Shown here: in pieces, positions 32,819 through 42,945 of the stretch | How the letters are laid out: every line of letters starts with the position of its first letter | Position numbering within the stretch: position 1 is the stretch's first letter | Source: Phoronis australis | Taxonomy: Eukaryota; Phoronida; Phoronidae | Assembly (NCBI GenBank): GCA_002633005.1 | Contig: NMRA01000419.1 | Coordinates: 55,256-102,264, forward strand | DNA: 47,009 bases | Direction: 5' to 3' | Position numbers and translations under genes: made by a program | The notes under the pieces: model-generated | Databases searched by the model: none | Told to the model about the DNA's origin: nothing | The model's input: only the letters and a program-made list of their open reading frames with translations

Positions 32819-33010
32819 GTGACCAGGACGCTCGGCCTGTAAGAGTGCAGTGTGAGATAAGGGCGCTCTGCCTATAAGCCTGAAGTGTGGGACAAGGACG
32901 CTCGGCCTGTAAGAGTGCAGTGTGAGATAAGGGCGCTCTGCCTATAAGCCTGAAGTGTGTGACCAGGACGCTCGGCCTGTAAGAGTGCAGTGTGTGATAA
33001 GGACGTTCGG
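32819..33010 (+). repeat. 35/70-bp tandem array
   Basis: AGGACGCTCGGCCTGTAAGA recurs at 32825, 32895 and 32965 (period 70). Each 70-base unit is made of two related 35-base halves, one with GACGCTCGGCC and one with GGCGCTCTGCC. So a 35-bp unit doubled and the dimer then spread. Confidence 0.92.
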
Positions 33011-33164
33011 CAATTTCATGTTTTTATAATTGACTCTGTATCTGTGGAGATCTTTTAAGGATTTTCAGAAAATTTAAGACCCGTAGCCAACATTGCGCGG
33101 GGATGGTTCAATTTTTAGAACGGTAGACCTTTAAGATTTTTCAAACGCCGACACTAAAGTACTG

Positions 33165-34275
33165 AACTCATTCGAATGCAATGTGGTTCAGAAAAGGAAC
33201 GTTCTCGCCTTACCTCCTGCCAAGCTTTCAAATCAAGCGTGCTTAAATGAGTGATTACACCTCATTACATGCTGGGACGGAAATATTTAGTCGGAGAACG
33301 ACTAACGAAATACTTTATCTGGTTTTATTTTTTCTTATTACTTAAGCTGCTTATATCGTTGGAAATGGAAACAGCACACTATTCCTAAGGTTCACTATTC
33401 CAAAATATCAAAAATTTCGGACTCAGGTGTAATTTTTATACTTTTGTATACAAAAAAATAAACGATACTTCAGTTATTAGAAGCACTGATTGGTGTACAA
33501 ATATCGAAAACAACCCCCAGTTACTGAAACACTTTGTTTGGATTTCATGCGTATGCAAAATTGCCGGGTAATGTCTTACAATTACGGAAAAACGAGTACA
33601 TACTAGCGTTTTTAAAATAATATGCATTAGGAATATTGCTGAATTATCAGCCACGATAAATTCATCAAATCCATGTCAAGTATTGGACCTTCGGAGTAGT
33701 GAACCTTCGGAGTAGTGAACCTTCGAAGTAGTGAACCTTCGGAGTAGTGAACCTTCGGAGTAGTGGCATGTAACCTTGGAAATCTTTTCCACCAAGTTTG
33801 TTTCTCGTATTATTAGTCTGCAAGACTGTGCACCATTGACACTGGTTGACAAGAGAACACTTTCTTTACTTACCAAAGGTTTTACTAGGTCTAGACTTTT
33901 CCCTAATAACGTGAACACACATGCATGTTAATTCACCAATCTACAATCAAAGTGGACACTGGATGAACATCATATTTTTCAATCACTTTCAATTCGAAAT
34001 TTGAATATGCCTGCACTATGCTACCACTGAGTAAACCAAAGTAGCAGATAACAAACCGGCCCATTTTCTGCTGTTTTGTTTCTTTTTCGATGTTAAGGTA
34101 TTCACACAGCACTACTTTTTGGGAGCTCTGTCGCTGCTAAACGTGTATAGTTTAGCTACAGCTATAGAAATTTACCTCTAGAGACTCTTGTTACCATATA
34201 CCTGTAGAGGTAGTCAGCACGCGCGTTCAATGCCGTTGAATAACACAAAGCCCCCTGTAATCATCATGTTGAAAG
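33165..34275 (-). mobile_element. Foldback-like family, copy R2
   Basis: The reverse complement follows R1 and R3 through all landmarks. Its two 16-bp arrays are at 33684-33772 and, reduced to about two units, 33370-33410. The core between them (about 280 bases) aligns with the cores of R1 and R3. The right end reaches TTCTGAACCACATT at about 33170. Confidence 0.8.
33684..33772 (+). repeat. 16-bp array in R2
   Basis: Five units of GAACCTTCGGAGTAGT with starts at 33701, 33717, 33733 and so on. They are almost identical to one another, cleaner than the matching array in R1. Confidence 0.93.
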
Positions 34276-34489
34276 ACTTCGAGAATAACTAACGTTCATA
34301 ATTCGATTAGAAATGATACAAATATCGCTTTTTTCTATTAATGGATATTAATTACTTTCCCATTCAGCCTTGTAAAAGAAAATAATAATGATGTCTAGCC
34401 TCGACAAACCTCAAAAGTTAAACGGGCGAGCGTGATAAAAGCTTTGTGAGGAGAAATACATGACATCAGGAGGGAAAAGTCACCCGCCA

Positions 34490-34865
34490 AGAGCCATGAT
34501 ATTCATTTGGTTGCATAGTGAGCAGGTGTTATCAGATTTCCCAAATTGGACATCATAGTTGTCGATCACTTTCAATTCTAAATTTGAAAATGCCTGCAGT
34601 TTACCGTACCACATAATACTAGCATTATAATAAAATAGTGCATAAAAAACTATTTTTTGCTGTTTTGTTTTTTGGTCAATTTTAAGGAATTCATACCGCA
34701 CTGCTTTTTGAGAGCTCTCTCGCTGCTATATAGCGCACCTAGGTACAGACATATGCTTGTAGACTCCTTTGTTACTCTATGGTGTAACCAACACGTGAGT
34801 TCAATGCCGATGGATAACACAAAGCCTTCTCTAATCGTCTACACGAACCTATCATGTACACAAAC
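34490..34865 (-). mobile_element. Foldback-like family, copy R4 (partial)
   Basis: Only the outer left part of the family is present, in reverse: TAGCAGCGAGAGAG, CGGTATGAATTCCTTAAA and ATCACTTTCAATT. The arrays and core are absent. A further short match (CGAGAATAACT...TTCATAATTC) links 34280-34330 with 35278-35320, so R2 and R4 may derive from one tandem duplication that includes flanking DNA. Confidence 0.65.
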
Positions 34866-35039
34866 ACAACTCGGGCGAAGTTGGTCTTGTACGGCTCGAT
34901 GATTTAGGCCTACGTGAAGCTCTTTGAATCAGAAACAAAGTCAACATTATAATTAATTTACGTAGTTATCATAGCAATAGCTGGCAGAAGCTGTAACAAT
35001 TGTTGTCGTCCTTTAACGGATAGACTGGGGCTGGACCAT

Positions 35040-35100
35040 TTTCACGGGGGGAGGGGTGCGATCGAACCCTCCAAGCCCCTCCCTGCCTACGGGCCTGAAG
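35040..35100 (-). repeat. G/C-rich repeat fragment
   Basis: On the minus strand it reads GCCCGTAGGCAGGGAGGGGC, then a GGGTTCGATCGCACC stretch. Similar CCGTAG..CAGG..GGTTCGA blocks are scattered in marine invertebrate genomes, to my recollection. Only this copy occurs here. Confidence 0.4.
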
Positions 35101-35330
35101 TTGGCAAAAGTTTTGTCTGACAGATTCTACGTCAATGCATCTATCGGCCTTGTTTATGAGGCTAATAATCACCTGAAGCACACCGTTTGCGGTGCTGTCA
35201 CGGGCGCATTTCTTGTTACGAAAGCACAGTAGTCAAAAGTTTTTTCGCAAGTATCATTGATGTCATGATGAAAAACATCGAGAATAACTTATATTCATAA
35301 TTCTATTTGAAAAATATTTCCTCACTCTTG

Positions 35331-36060
35331 ATCGACTTGTCAGTATATTTAGAAGTACTAAGCGTATCAAAACACCATTTCTCTTGACTTGAGCTTTTAT
35401 GCAGAGCGCACATATCAAATCACAACTCATATTTCAACATACGTGTCATATACATATGTTTATACCACATACGTCTTGATACGGCCGTGCAACAACCCTG
35501 TAACGTGACGGTGCATTAACCCAAATTGGTTATCGTACAGTCACGTGACCATAAACAATAACCATCGTGTACGTGACCAGAACAGAACTACTTTGTACGG
35601 CTGTAATTCCAATGTTCAACATAATCAACTACCAATCACGGTTAAGCTGAATAGATTACATTAATTTACGTTCACCAAACATTTCAAAAACTGAACAAAC
35701 GTAATATAGTGGAGAGCATTTGACGATTGAAATCGCAAATTCTCTTCACAGTAAACGAACACTGTTTGTCACTAGATTCGGCCTTCTTTGCCCGCTCACT
35801 ATGGGCGGCCATTTCTGCAAAAACATCAAATTTCATATTCAATTCCATTTAATAAACTCAGCGCCAATTGTAAGAAAATTCAATCCTACTTTACGCTGGG
35901 GCGTATTCGTCCGCCGCCTGTGACTACCGTTTACGTCTACTAGGTTGCGGACTCGATCAATATTCGGCGGTCAGAGGAATCGAAGAAACTGTGTAACCGT
36001 TGAATAATTTTCTGAAGTTCGAGTGAAGCGAATGCGCGGCCTCGGCATTTTACGCCGACC
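35331..36060. other. No gene recognised; GC and CpG rise toward 36 kb
   Basis: The 67-codon ORF at 35720-35923 has no domain. From about 35930 the sequence becomes rich in CpG compared with its surroundings, which supports the promoter call just downstream. Confidence 0.45.
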
Positions 36061-36074
36061 CGTTTGCTGCCGCC

Positions 36075-36187
36075 TATAAGTAATCCCTGAGCTGCGGTCG
36101 CGCCCATTCACAATTTACGAAACCACGACGATTGGGCTGTGCAAGTTGATGCTTATTCTTCCCGAGGAAAGTACTTGTATATTAGAG
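36075..36187 (+). promoter_or_regulatory. Candidate TATA promoter and first exon with a strong splice donor
   Basis: A TATA-like CTATAAGTA stands at 36074-36082 in CpG-rich DNA. About 30 bases downstream is an initiator-like CCATTCAC. An ATG at 36149 opens MLILPEESTCILE, and the frame meets a near-ideal donor, GAG|GTAAGT, at 36188. Acceptors follow at 36419, 36508 and, best, at about 36997 (a long pyrimidine tract, then TTACAG). Joining to the last keeps the frame for a further 24 codons before a stop. So the unit could be a short coding gene or a non-coding first exon. Confidence 0.35.
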
Positions 36188-37079
36188 GTAAGTCTTTAAT
36201 TATTGCAGTGCCACCGATAGGTCCATTGCCATTTCACTTGGCAAAAAGAGAACCGAGGTCGATGCACTGTCCGGCACGCTGGGGGTTTCCCTGATTTGTC
36301 TTCCTACTAGCCCACTGAGTCAAATTTTCATACAATTCGTGTTTCGACATTTGTTATGTGATTCCTGCTATAGAATATTGTGGTCATAAAAAGTCAGACA
36401 TATCAACATATTTTTTGCAGTTCAGTTAGGTTCAAATCCAAGTGCCCTGGGTGTCCAGCATCATTACATGTGTTTGTATATGATGTTAATCAATATCAAC
36501 CTTTGCAGCGTTGGACTGGTACATAATAATATCATCTGGACATTTTCTTTCCATGGATAAAAATTTTCAAGTTAAGACCCATCATGTCTGGAATCCCGTT
36601 CATATCTTCATTTGTCACACTGTCATGTTGTTTTGTGACATGCTACACAGTCATTGTTCTCGAGAACCGAAAATCCAAACCTGCCGGAAAGACGTAACTG
36701 GACTCGACCTAACGGCCATTCGTTGCAGGTTACCCAACTCCTGACGGAAGCACCGGCAAACTAGCCTTGAGTTCAGTAACACTAGGACTTCGCTAAAAAG
36801 CAAGACTGCGAGATTACCTGAGATGTTGTCGTGTATTTTAAATGAGAACGCGCGATTTGGCTAGATTTGTGCGAGGTCCTAGCATTACTGAACACTACCC
36901 TGCTGAAGCGACAGGTCAAAACTGGTCGTGAAGAACACCGGTATATCAAAATAGCTTCCAAGAATACTTCATCTTTTTTTCTTTTCTCTGTTACAGCTAC
37001 CGGTTACTACGAAATGCAACTCAAAATTGGAAATACCTACGCATAAAAGTCTAGCCATACGACTTGAGTAAGCTTCATC
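36188..37079. other. Possible intron; no other gene
   Basis: Three acceptor-like sites with pyrimidine tracts lie at about 36419, 36508 and 36997. The 77-codon ORF at 36511-36744 starts just after the second, but I recognise no domain in it. Confidence 0.35.
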
Positions 37080-38924
37080 TTATGTATATAGCAGCGAGAG
37101 AACTCCCAAGAAGTAGTGCGGTGTGAATGCCTTAAACTCGGCCAAGAAAAGAAACAGCAGAAAATTGAGATTTTTTCTTATGCTATTTTGGTTTAATTGC
37201 AAGCATAGCACGGTAGAACTGTAAGCATTTTCAAATTTTGAATTGAAAGTGATCGTCAAATATGCAGATATGTTGTTCATCCAGTGTCCACTTTGATTGT
37301 GGATTGGTGGATTGACATGCATGCGTGTACACGTTTGAACGTTTCTTTTCTTTCCAGTTCAGTACACTCTGACGGTAAGTTCATGATAGGCAGCCTTCCG
37401 TCTTGCCAAAAAACAGACATTTTTCTTGCAATGAGAATACACCGTTGAGCATTTTCACGTTATGGTGGAAAAGTAGGCCTAGACCTCAACTTTGGCCAAT
37501 GAAAATCTTCTCTAGTCAATCAATGTCAATGGTGCACAACCCTGCAGACTTCATACGAGCTACAAACTTGATGGAAAAGATTTTCACTATGATGATCCGA
37601 AAGTCCAGTACTCCGAATGCCCATTACTCCGAAAGTTCATTATCCTCTAAAATTCACCGCTTTGGGTTTCCACTATTCCAAAACCAAGGCTCGGTCTCTA
37701 ATCTTTGTACTCGAAACGAACTCAAAATTATTTTTGGCAATTTCTATGCTCCTTTTGTGCGAACTCAAGAATATGTGCATGGTTATCTGACTGTGCTCAA
37801 ATAATTATAGTTTATGCATATCAGATTTTAGTCCAAATTTGCACTTAAAAACCCTTATGTTCGTGCTACAAACTCTAGTAAAAACTCGAAATTTCGAGTT
37901 CAAACTCGTTAGTTTTCGCTTTCATGTTGGATTTGTCAACAGCAAACTAGGACAAATAAATCATCCACGTAAGTCATTATGCACTCGAACATAGAGTAAT
38001 AGACACTTATCTTGAGTTCGCACAAAAGTACATTAAAAATGCCAAACATTATTTCGAGTTCCGTTTCGAGTAAAAAGATTTGAGACTGGGCCCAGAACTC
38101 CAATAGTTCACTACTCTGATTGTGTGATCACGACTCATTCTCAAGCAGACAACATCTGGGGCACGGCTGCGGCAACCAACGGCGGTTTCAAATTTAAGAA
38201 GACAAAATGGGACTCCCTAACTCCGTAACGACTGGCACGGACAGGGTGGCTTACTAACATCATTTAGTTTTGAACTGGCCGTGTGCATCGCGCTGCGATT
38301 CGATCTTGACATGGATTTGACGAATTGTGTCTTGGATGATAATTCATCTGTATTCCTACTTCATATAATTTTAAAATGCAAGTGCGTACTCATTTTAAAA
38401 CATGTGGGCAATTTCGAATGCGCATCAAATCTGACTACTGTTTCTAGTTGTGCTGGCCAGCTGGAGATGGTGGTCACTGTCCACATGGAATCCAAAGTGT
38501 TTTATTGCCCAGCGTCGTTTTCGGTGTAGGTGCATCAAATTATCGAAATGTCGTTTAGTTTTGCATGTAAAAGTTTAAAAATCACAGTTTGAGTTTGATA
38601 GTTTAGATATTTTTGGAGTGGTGAATCGTCGAAGTAGTGAACCTTCGGAATAGTGGGGTGTTCCCGTTTCCAGCGATGTAAGCAACTTTTAAGTTTAAAA
38701 GTAACACGCTCAAATACAACCAGAGAATAATTTTAAGTCATTCGCCGACTAAACTTCATATTTCCGTTTGAATATGCAATGAGATGTAATCACTCATTTA
38801 AGCATGGCTGAGTTTGGCAGGAGATAATGACAGAATGTTCTCTTTCTGGACCACATTATATCCTAATTTGTGCCCCGTTCTTTGCGAGCAACTGCCACAG
38901 CATCCTCGTTTCTGGTATTACAAA
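37080..38924 (+). mobile_element. Foldback-like family, copy R3 (interrupted by a MITE)
   Basis: The longest copy. It has all family landmarks, a left array (37597-37686, resumed at 38092-38122 after the MITE) and a short right array (38610-38660). Without the 405-bp MITE it would be about 1.44 kb. The right end runs through TTCTGGACCACATT and GTATTACAAAG into the satellite at 38925. Confidence 0.8.
37687..38091. mobile_element. 405-bp MITE with about 90-bp terminal inverted repeats, inserted in R3
   Basis: The left end (GGCTCGGTCTCTAATCTTTG, then TACTCGAAACGAACTC and TTTTGTGCGAACTCAAG) matches the reverse complement of the right end (GGCCCAGTCTCAAATCTTTT, then TACTCGAAACGGAACTC and TTTTGTGCGAACTCAAG). 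Copy R1 shows the unoccupied site: AAACCAGAATTCC there corresponds to AAACCA|element|CCAGAACTCC here, giving a probable CCA target duplication. The middle has a perfect AACTCGAAATTTCGAGTT palindrome. No protein is encoded. Confidence 0.85.
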
Positions 38925-39575
38925 GTCCCACAGCTGAAATTGTCTGTTGTGCGATGTGCAGTGATGCTGAGGATCGTGCAACTGGTTTCAAACGGTTACC
39001 TCGTGGGTTGATCTAGCTTCACTCAAGTATTTGGGCTTGTCTGGCGGGGCTAACCCACCACTAGATTTGTCTCGCAGTATTTATTCGTGATACCTGGACT
39101 GACGGTGAATATTTTGGAACTGGTTTTAAGCGGTTACCTCTGGGTTTGATCTAGGTCAATTTTTAACCCTTTTTGAAAATCGTCTGGCAGGGGCATCCCA
39201 CCACTGAAATTGTCTGGCATCTAACTCAGTTGTGCCATGTACAGTGACGTTGAAAATCATGCAATTATTTTAAACGGTTACCTGGTGGATTGATCTAGCT
39301 CAACTCGGGTATTTGGGCCTGTCTGGTGGGGCTAACCCACCACTAGACTTGTCTGACAGTGTTCATTCGTGATACCAGGGCTCACTGGTTTCAAGCGGTT
39401 ACTTCTGGATTGATCTAGCTCCTTTTTTTACCTTGTTTACAACGGTCAGGCTGATAATCTCCACTACTGAAATTGTCTGGCAGTGACCAATTTTGACACA
39501 GTGGATTACGTAGTAGGTCCTATCCAAGACAGTTTGAAGTGGTTACCAGAAAAGTTGATCTAGCTCAATTTTTAG
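38925..39575 (+). repeat. Satellite-like array, about 140-bp unit with dimer structure
   Basis: A (G/A)CGGTTAC(C/T)-(GT)GG(G/A)TTGATCTAGCT block recurs at about 38990, 39129, 39276, 39398 and 39540, and CCACCACT..A(A/T)TTGTCT recurs between them. Copies one and three agree best with each other (GGGCTAACCCACCACTAGA in both), and two and four likewise. So the present unit is a dimer of about 270-287 bases. Confidence 0.85.
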
Positions 39576-40084
39576 TCTTCTCTTGGCTTCCCTGACCACA
39601 CCCACCAGAGCGAACCTGCCAGACGGCCATTTCCAAGCATCAGCCGGGATACCCACAGAGCACTGTGGCACCAAAGAAAATTGGTTACCTTTCCATGCCC
39701 AAAAAGCTCTGGGTTCCCGGTCTAATAATGTTAACAACAATTGTATTGGGGTTTATAGAGACAGATCTGTCAATAAGGTCCTAAATAACCACAAGACAAT
39801 TAAATCCTAAAGTTGATCTTACACTCGGACTTCACACAAGTGTTTCTAAAAATATTCCCAAATGTCACGTGACCAAAAGTGCTTACAACATGCCCATAAC
39901 TGATGATAAACTACGATGTACTCACAATAACTTGACTAAACATTTATTCAATTATCGTAATTTATCGAGTCTGATATCACTTCTCGTGAAACGAATCCCA
40001 AATTCGTGAGATGACAGGGAAAAATCAGTTATCAACTTAGAAAGGTGTAGTTCGTGAGAAAAATCAAAGCAGCGCAAGTGGATA
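39576..40084. other. No gene recognised
   Basis: Opposed ORFs of 65 and 75 codons cover the same bases and lack domains. Confidence 0.45.
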
Positions 40085-40215
40085 TGTGACATGGGTGGCA
40101 CAGCATTGAAAAAATTGGGGGTCTCTAGCCCCCCAGCCCCACTATGGTGCACTGCCCGTAGAACATGGGCGGCGCAGCAGAGTGAGGGCTACAGCCCCCA
40201 GCACCCTATAGTGCG
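40085..40215 (+). repeat. Two related GC-rich units of about 60 bp
   Basis: GGGTCTCTAGCCCCCCAGCC, then CACTATGGTGCACTGCCC, is followed about 60 bases later by GGGCTACAGCCCCCAGCACC, then CTATAGTGCGCCCCC. The flanks GGGTGGCACAGCA and TGGGCGGCGCAGCA also match. Confidence 0.65.
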
Positions 40216-41561
40216 CCCCCCATGATATTGTAGTATCATTTATTTAATATCTCCTGTAAGTTTCATGAACCCGCAGCTAGACGAGGAAACAATAACAACA
40301 AACAAAAAACAACAAAAACACCTAACAAGAGCGTTAACTTTATTTCAAAACTCATAGGGCCATTGGCCCACAGTTCATCATATTAATATACAAACAGAAT
40401 ACTCTTGCCAATTCATCAAATACTCATAATTGCGCACCTAGTTGTCAATGCTTATTGAATGAAGGATGCTGTATTTCTAAGCTTAATACATACATAGAAT
40501 CTGAACCTAAGAGTACCTAAATGTTTATAGTTCTAACAATACATTGTGGTAATAGATATTTCCGTAGGTCAGCAAGGACAGGAAATCAAATGAAAAGTGT
40601 ATCTCTGTTTCAATTTTGTCGGTGTTACAAGCTTTATAAGTTCTTTCTGATCGAGGTACATTGTTTCTTGTACCAATCTCAAGATGACGCGCCGAACACT
40701 TCAAATTTGCTATTGAAAATACTTGATTTTAAGACAGGCTATAACATGTTAATTCAGATTTAATTACATATTAAAAATTCCATTCATCCGTATTTGCAAG
40801 TGAAGACGACCACAATTGAAAATTCACATCCCTAAGTCGAGGAAACAACGTAATATGCTGTTATAAATCAATAATTTCTGTAGTCATAAATCTTCCTTTT
40901 ATGATGCATGGCTGAGCCTGTCCAAGTCATGACAAAGGAACTAATCGAGAGACGACGGCAGTACAATACACAGAAAGCGAGGAGGAACAAACTTGTGTTG
41001 ATTAGTGCACTGTACTCCTCCATAAGTCTTATGTTTGTTAAGTATATGATACGATTTGGATGTTGAAAAAATATTTTAATGGAGACGTACGGGCGGCAGA
41101 AAGATGAAAGTTTTCAATACAAAGTGCATTAACTCCTGGTTTCTAGAAATATTTTGCTTTCCAAAATTGATTAGTCGGACTACAGCTTGTCTGATATTTA
41201 GCTTGACAACAAATCGGACAAACCTTTTCCCACACAGATTCTTCAATAGTATAATACATAGAGGTAAGACCATTATCTACATACGTTTAACCTTTTATAT
41301 ATTATTATGCTAGTAAAATGGAACTTCAGTATTTTGAAAAAGATGAAACTAATCAACAATGAGAAGTGGTTATCTAGTGAACCTGTTAAAGTGGAAAGCC
41401 ACCCGATATAATAAGTCTTTTTTACCGTCTTAATCGGTCTTTATCCACATCAGCTCGTATACGGTCGATCTTAATTCGCCGAGAGGTGTCGCGTTAACCC
41501 ATGAAGAAGGTGAGAAACGACGCAGCGACGTCAGTGGTTCTTCAGTAGAGTGAGTGCCGCT
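40216..41561. other. No gene beyond one small ORF
   Basis: AT-rich. Opposed ORFs of about 65-69 codons at 41076-41313 overlap. A donor-like GAG|GTAAGA lies at about 41264, but no matching exon could be built. Confidence 0.4.
40908..41066 (+). CDS. Small ORF, 52 codons, basic N-terminus and one hydrophobic segment
   Basis: ATG at 40908, just after an in-frame stop at 40902. The product begins MAEPVQVMTKELIERRRQYN, continues with a basic TQKARRNK and then a hydrophobic LVLISALYSSISLMF, which would suit a small single-pass membrane protein or the first exon of one. Not recognised. The length is compatible with chance, but the composition is more protein-like than in its neighbours. Confidence 0.3.
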   Translation: MAEPVQVMTKELIERRRQYNTQKARRNKLVLISALYSSISLMFVKYMIRFGC

Positions 41562-42270
41562 ATGGTGTGGTGTATCATTCCCGCTTGTGCGAACTATGAA
41601 GCTGCGAGGAAAGCGGGTATAGTGTTTTTTCTTTGATTTCCTCGAGAGTCCATAATACTTCGGAAGTGGCTCGCGGTAGTGAAGAATGAAAACTACGCCG
41701 TTAATACCATGATGAGGCCGTGAAACTGGGTCTCCATGTCTGTGGCCGGCATTTCGGCGACAGTGATTTTACTGACGATGGAATACTGGCTTACTAAACA
41801 GCTCATGCTAGGGCAAAAAAAGAGCCTGAGGCTGAAGTCAGATGTTGTACTTAGGATGTTTGCGTTCGGCAGGCAAGAAGCAAACGCGGATCGGTTGTTG
41901 GTCAGTTTTTGATTATGGAGAATTGTAGTTGGCTAAGAAAACAAAGAATGACGATGAGTTCAAGGCGCGAGAACATAACGTTTTATATAACTTGTTGGAT
42001 ACTGACTCGTTCGTCAGGCTTCTGTTTGGTCCTGGGTGTAGAATGTTTTCGCAGTTCTTTTTCCCGGCCCTAAAAAAATGTCGTAAGCGGACCTCTATTT
42101 AGATGGGGTGTAAAAATCACACGACGGCGTTTTCCCGTTCAGTGACTTTACCAAACGTAGAGGGTTGTGAGCGTGTGGTAACACATAGTTTCTTTGTTAA
42201 CTGCAAAGCACACTCTTTTGTCTGGTATGACAACCGGCAGGCCAATTATCTACCAGGCTTATTACAGACC
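41562..42270 (+). pseudogene. THAP-domain gene relic, probably transposon-derived
   Basis: From ATG 41562 the frame gives MVWCIIPACANYEAARKAGI, then an FP and a KWL about where a THAP domain has them. After a frameshift it gives LHVCGRHFGDSDF. So both pairs of C2CH zinc ligands (C-x4-C and C-x2-H) are present. Damage is a TGA just before the FP and the frameshift before VCGRHF. Further on, 41934-42260 is open apart from one TAG, with EFKAREHNVLYNLLDTDSF and FSRSVTLPNV. It then shares the Y-D-N-x-Q-x-N-Y-L-P-G motif with the repeat copy at 906-1472. THAP domains bind DNA and occur in P-element-type transposases; a mobile origin is inferred from the second copy. Confidence 0.65.
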
Positions 42271-42640
42271 GCATGACAACACAGTCAAACCCAGAGTGTT
42301 CGGAAAGAATAGATTGTCGTAACTTCGGTTGTAGTTGGGCGATTTTGGCGATTCAAAAACTAAACGTGATCAGCATTTGAAGAGAAATTTAGAAATGCTA
42401 TTGGTTTATGTTCAAATATGTTGTAACTTAACTTTTGTTTTAACAGCACAGCCCAGTCAGGCTAGATACGATCTTCTTGGAGATTAGAGCAATGATCGAA
42501 CAAAAGAAAGCTGGTCATCCAACCCTAAATGCCAGAATGGAGTTAATCAGTCGTGTAAGATATTGGTTACAGGGGTCACTTCCCAACTCGTTGTTGGGCT
42601 ATAGAATCGAATAAGTTGGAAGCAACGGGAAAACGCGGCA
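42117..42640 (+). repeat. Dispersed repeat, copy 2 (partner of 906-1472)
   Basis: It aligns with copy 1 from TCAGT(G/A)ACTTT through GTCAGGCTAGATACGATCT and AATGGAGTTAATCAGTCGTG to the AA(C/T)AAGTTGG(G/A)A hairpin arm. A deletion of about 40 bases near 42270 removes coding sequence kept in copy 1. It abuts the P2X7-like relic at its right end. Confidence 0.8.
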
Positions 42641-42945
42641 GTAACGGATGGTCCGTGAGACATATCTGCGCTTCTCCAAGAAGGCGTTTCACTTGCGGAT
42701 TTTCGTGGCAGCAAACGCAAGCGTCAGTCGTTTCCATTATCATGTAGTTAGCGCACTGACACCATGACAAGTCATTCAAACGGTTTTCGGAACTATTTTC
42801 CGTGTGCACGTTCACGGCGCCTCTCTAGTATTTCTTGATCAGTGTATTCCGGTTCGAACTGATAGCCTGTGAAACCTAACACCAACCTGTGAAGTCTTCG
42901 TCGGATGAGCACTCGTCTAAGCCGGAATTGCGAGTTGCCACTTTG
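42641..42945 (-). pseudogene. P2X7-C-terminal-like (Cys-rich) gene relic
   Basis: On the minus strand, in shifting frames: an acidic LDECSSDEDFTG, then GYQFEPEYTDQEILERRRER, then LSWCQCANYMIM, DACVCCHENPQV and ICLTDHPLL. The W-C-x-C-x2-C-like start, the CC pair and the C-(I/L)-T-x-H-P end are hallmarks of the zinc-binding C-terminal domain first seen in P2X7 receptors, which occurs without a channel in many multicopy invertebrate proteins. Two frameshifts separate the pieces. The domain is cut off right after HPLL where repeat copy 2 begins, so its C-terminal half is missing. No P2X channel part is seen, so the relic is not a receptor gene. Confidence 0.7.

Noticed and set aside
36419-36450. 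tRNA or SINE based on a GGTTCAAATCC B-box match
   Set aside because: No A-box lies at the proper distance and no cloverleaf can be drawn around it; the match is a lone 11-mer.
42641-42945. True P2X receptor gene
   Set aside because: Only the Cys-rich C-terminal-type domain is present; there is no channel part and the frame is broken.
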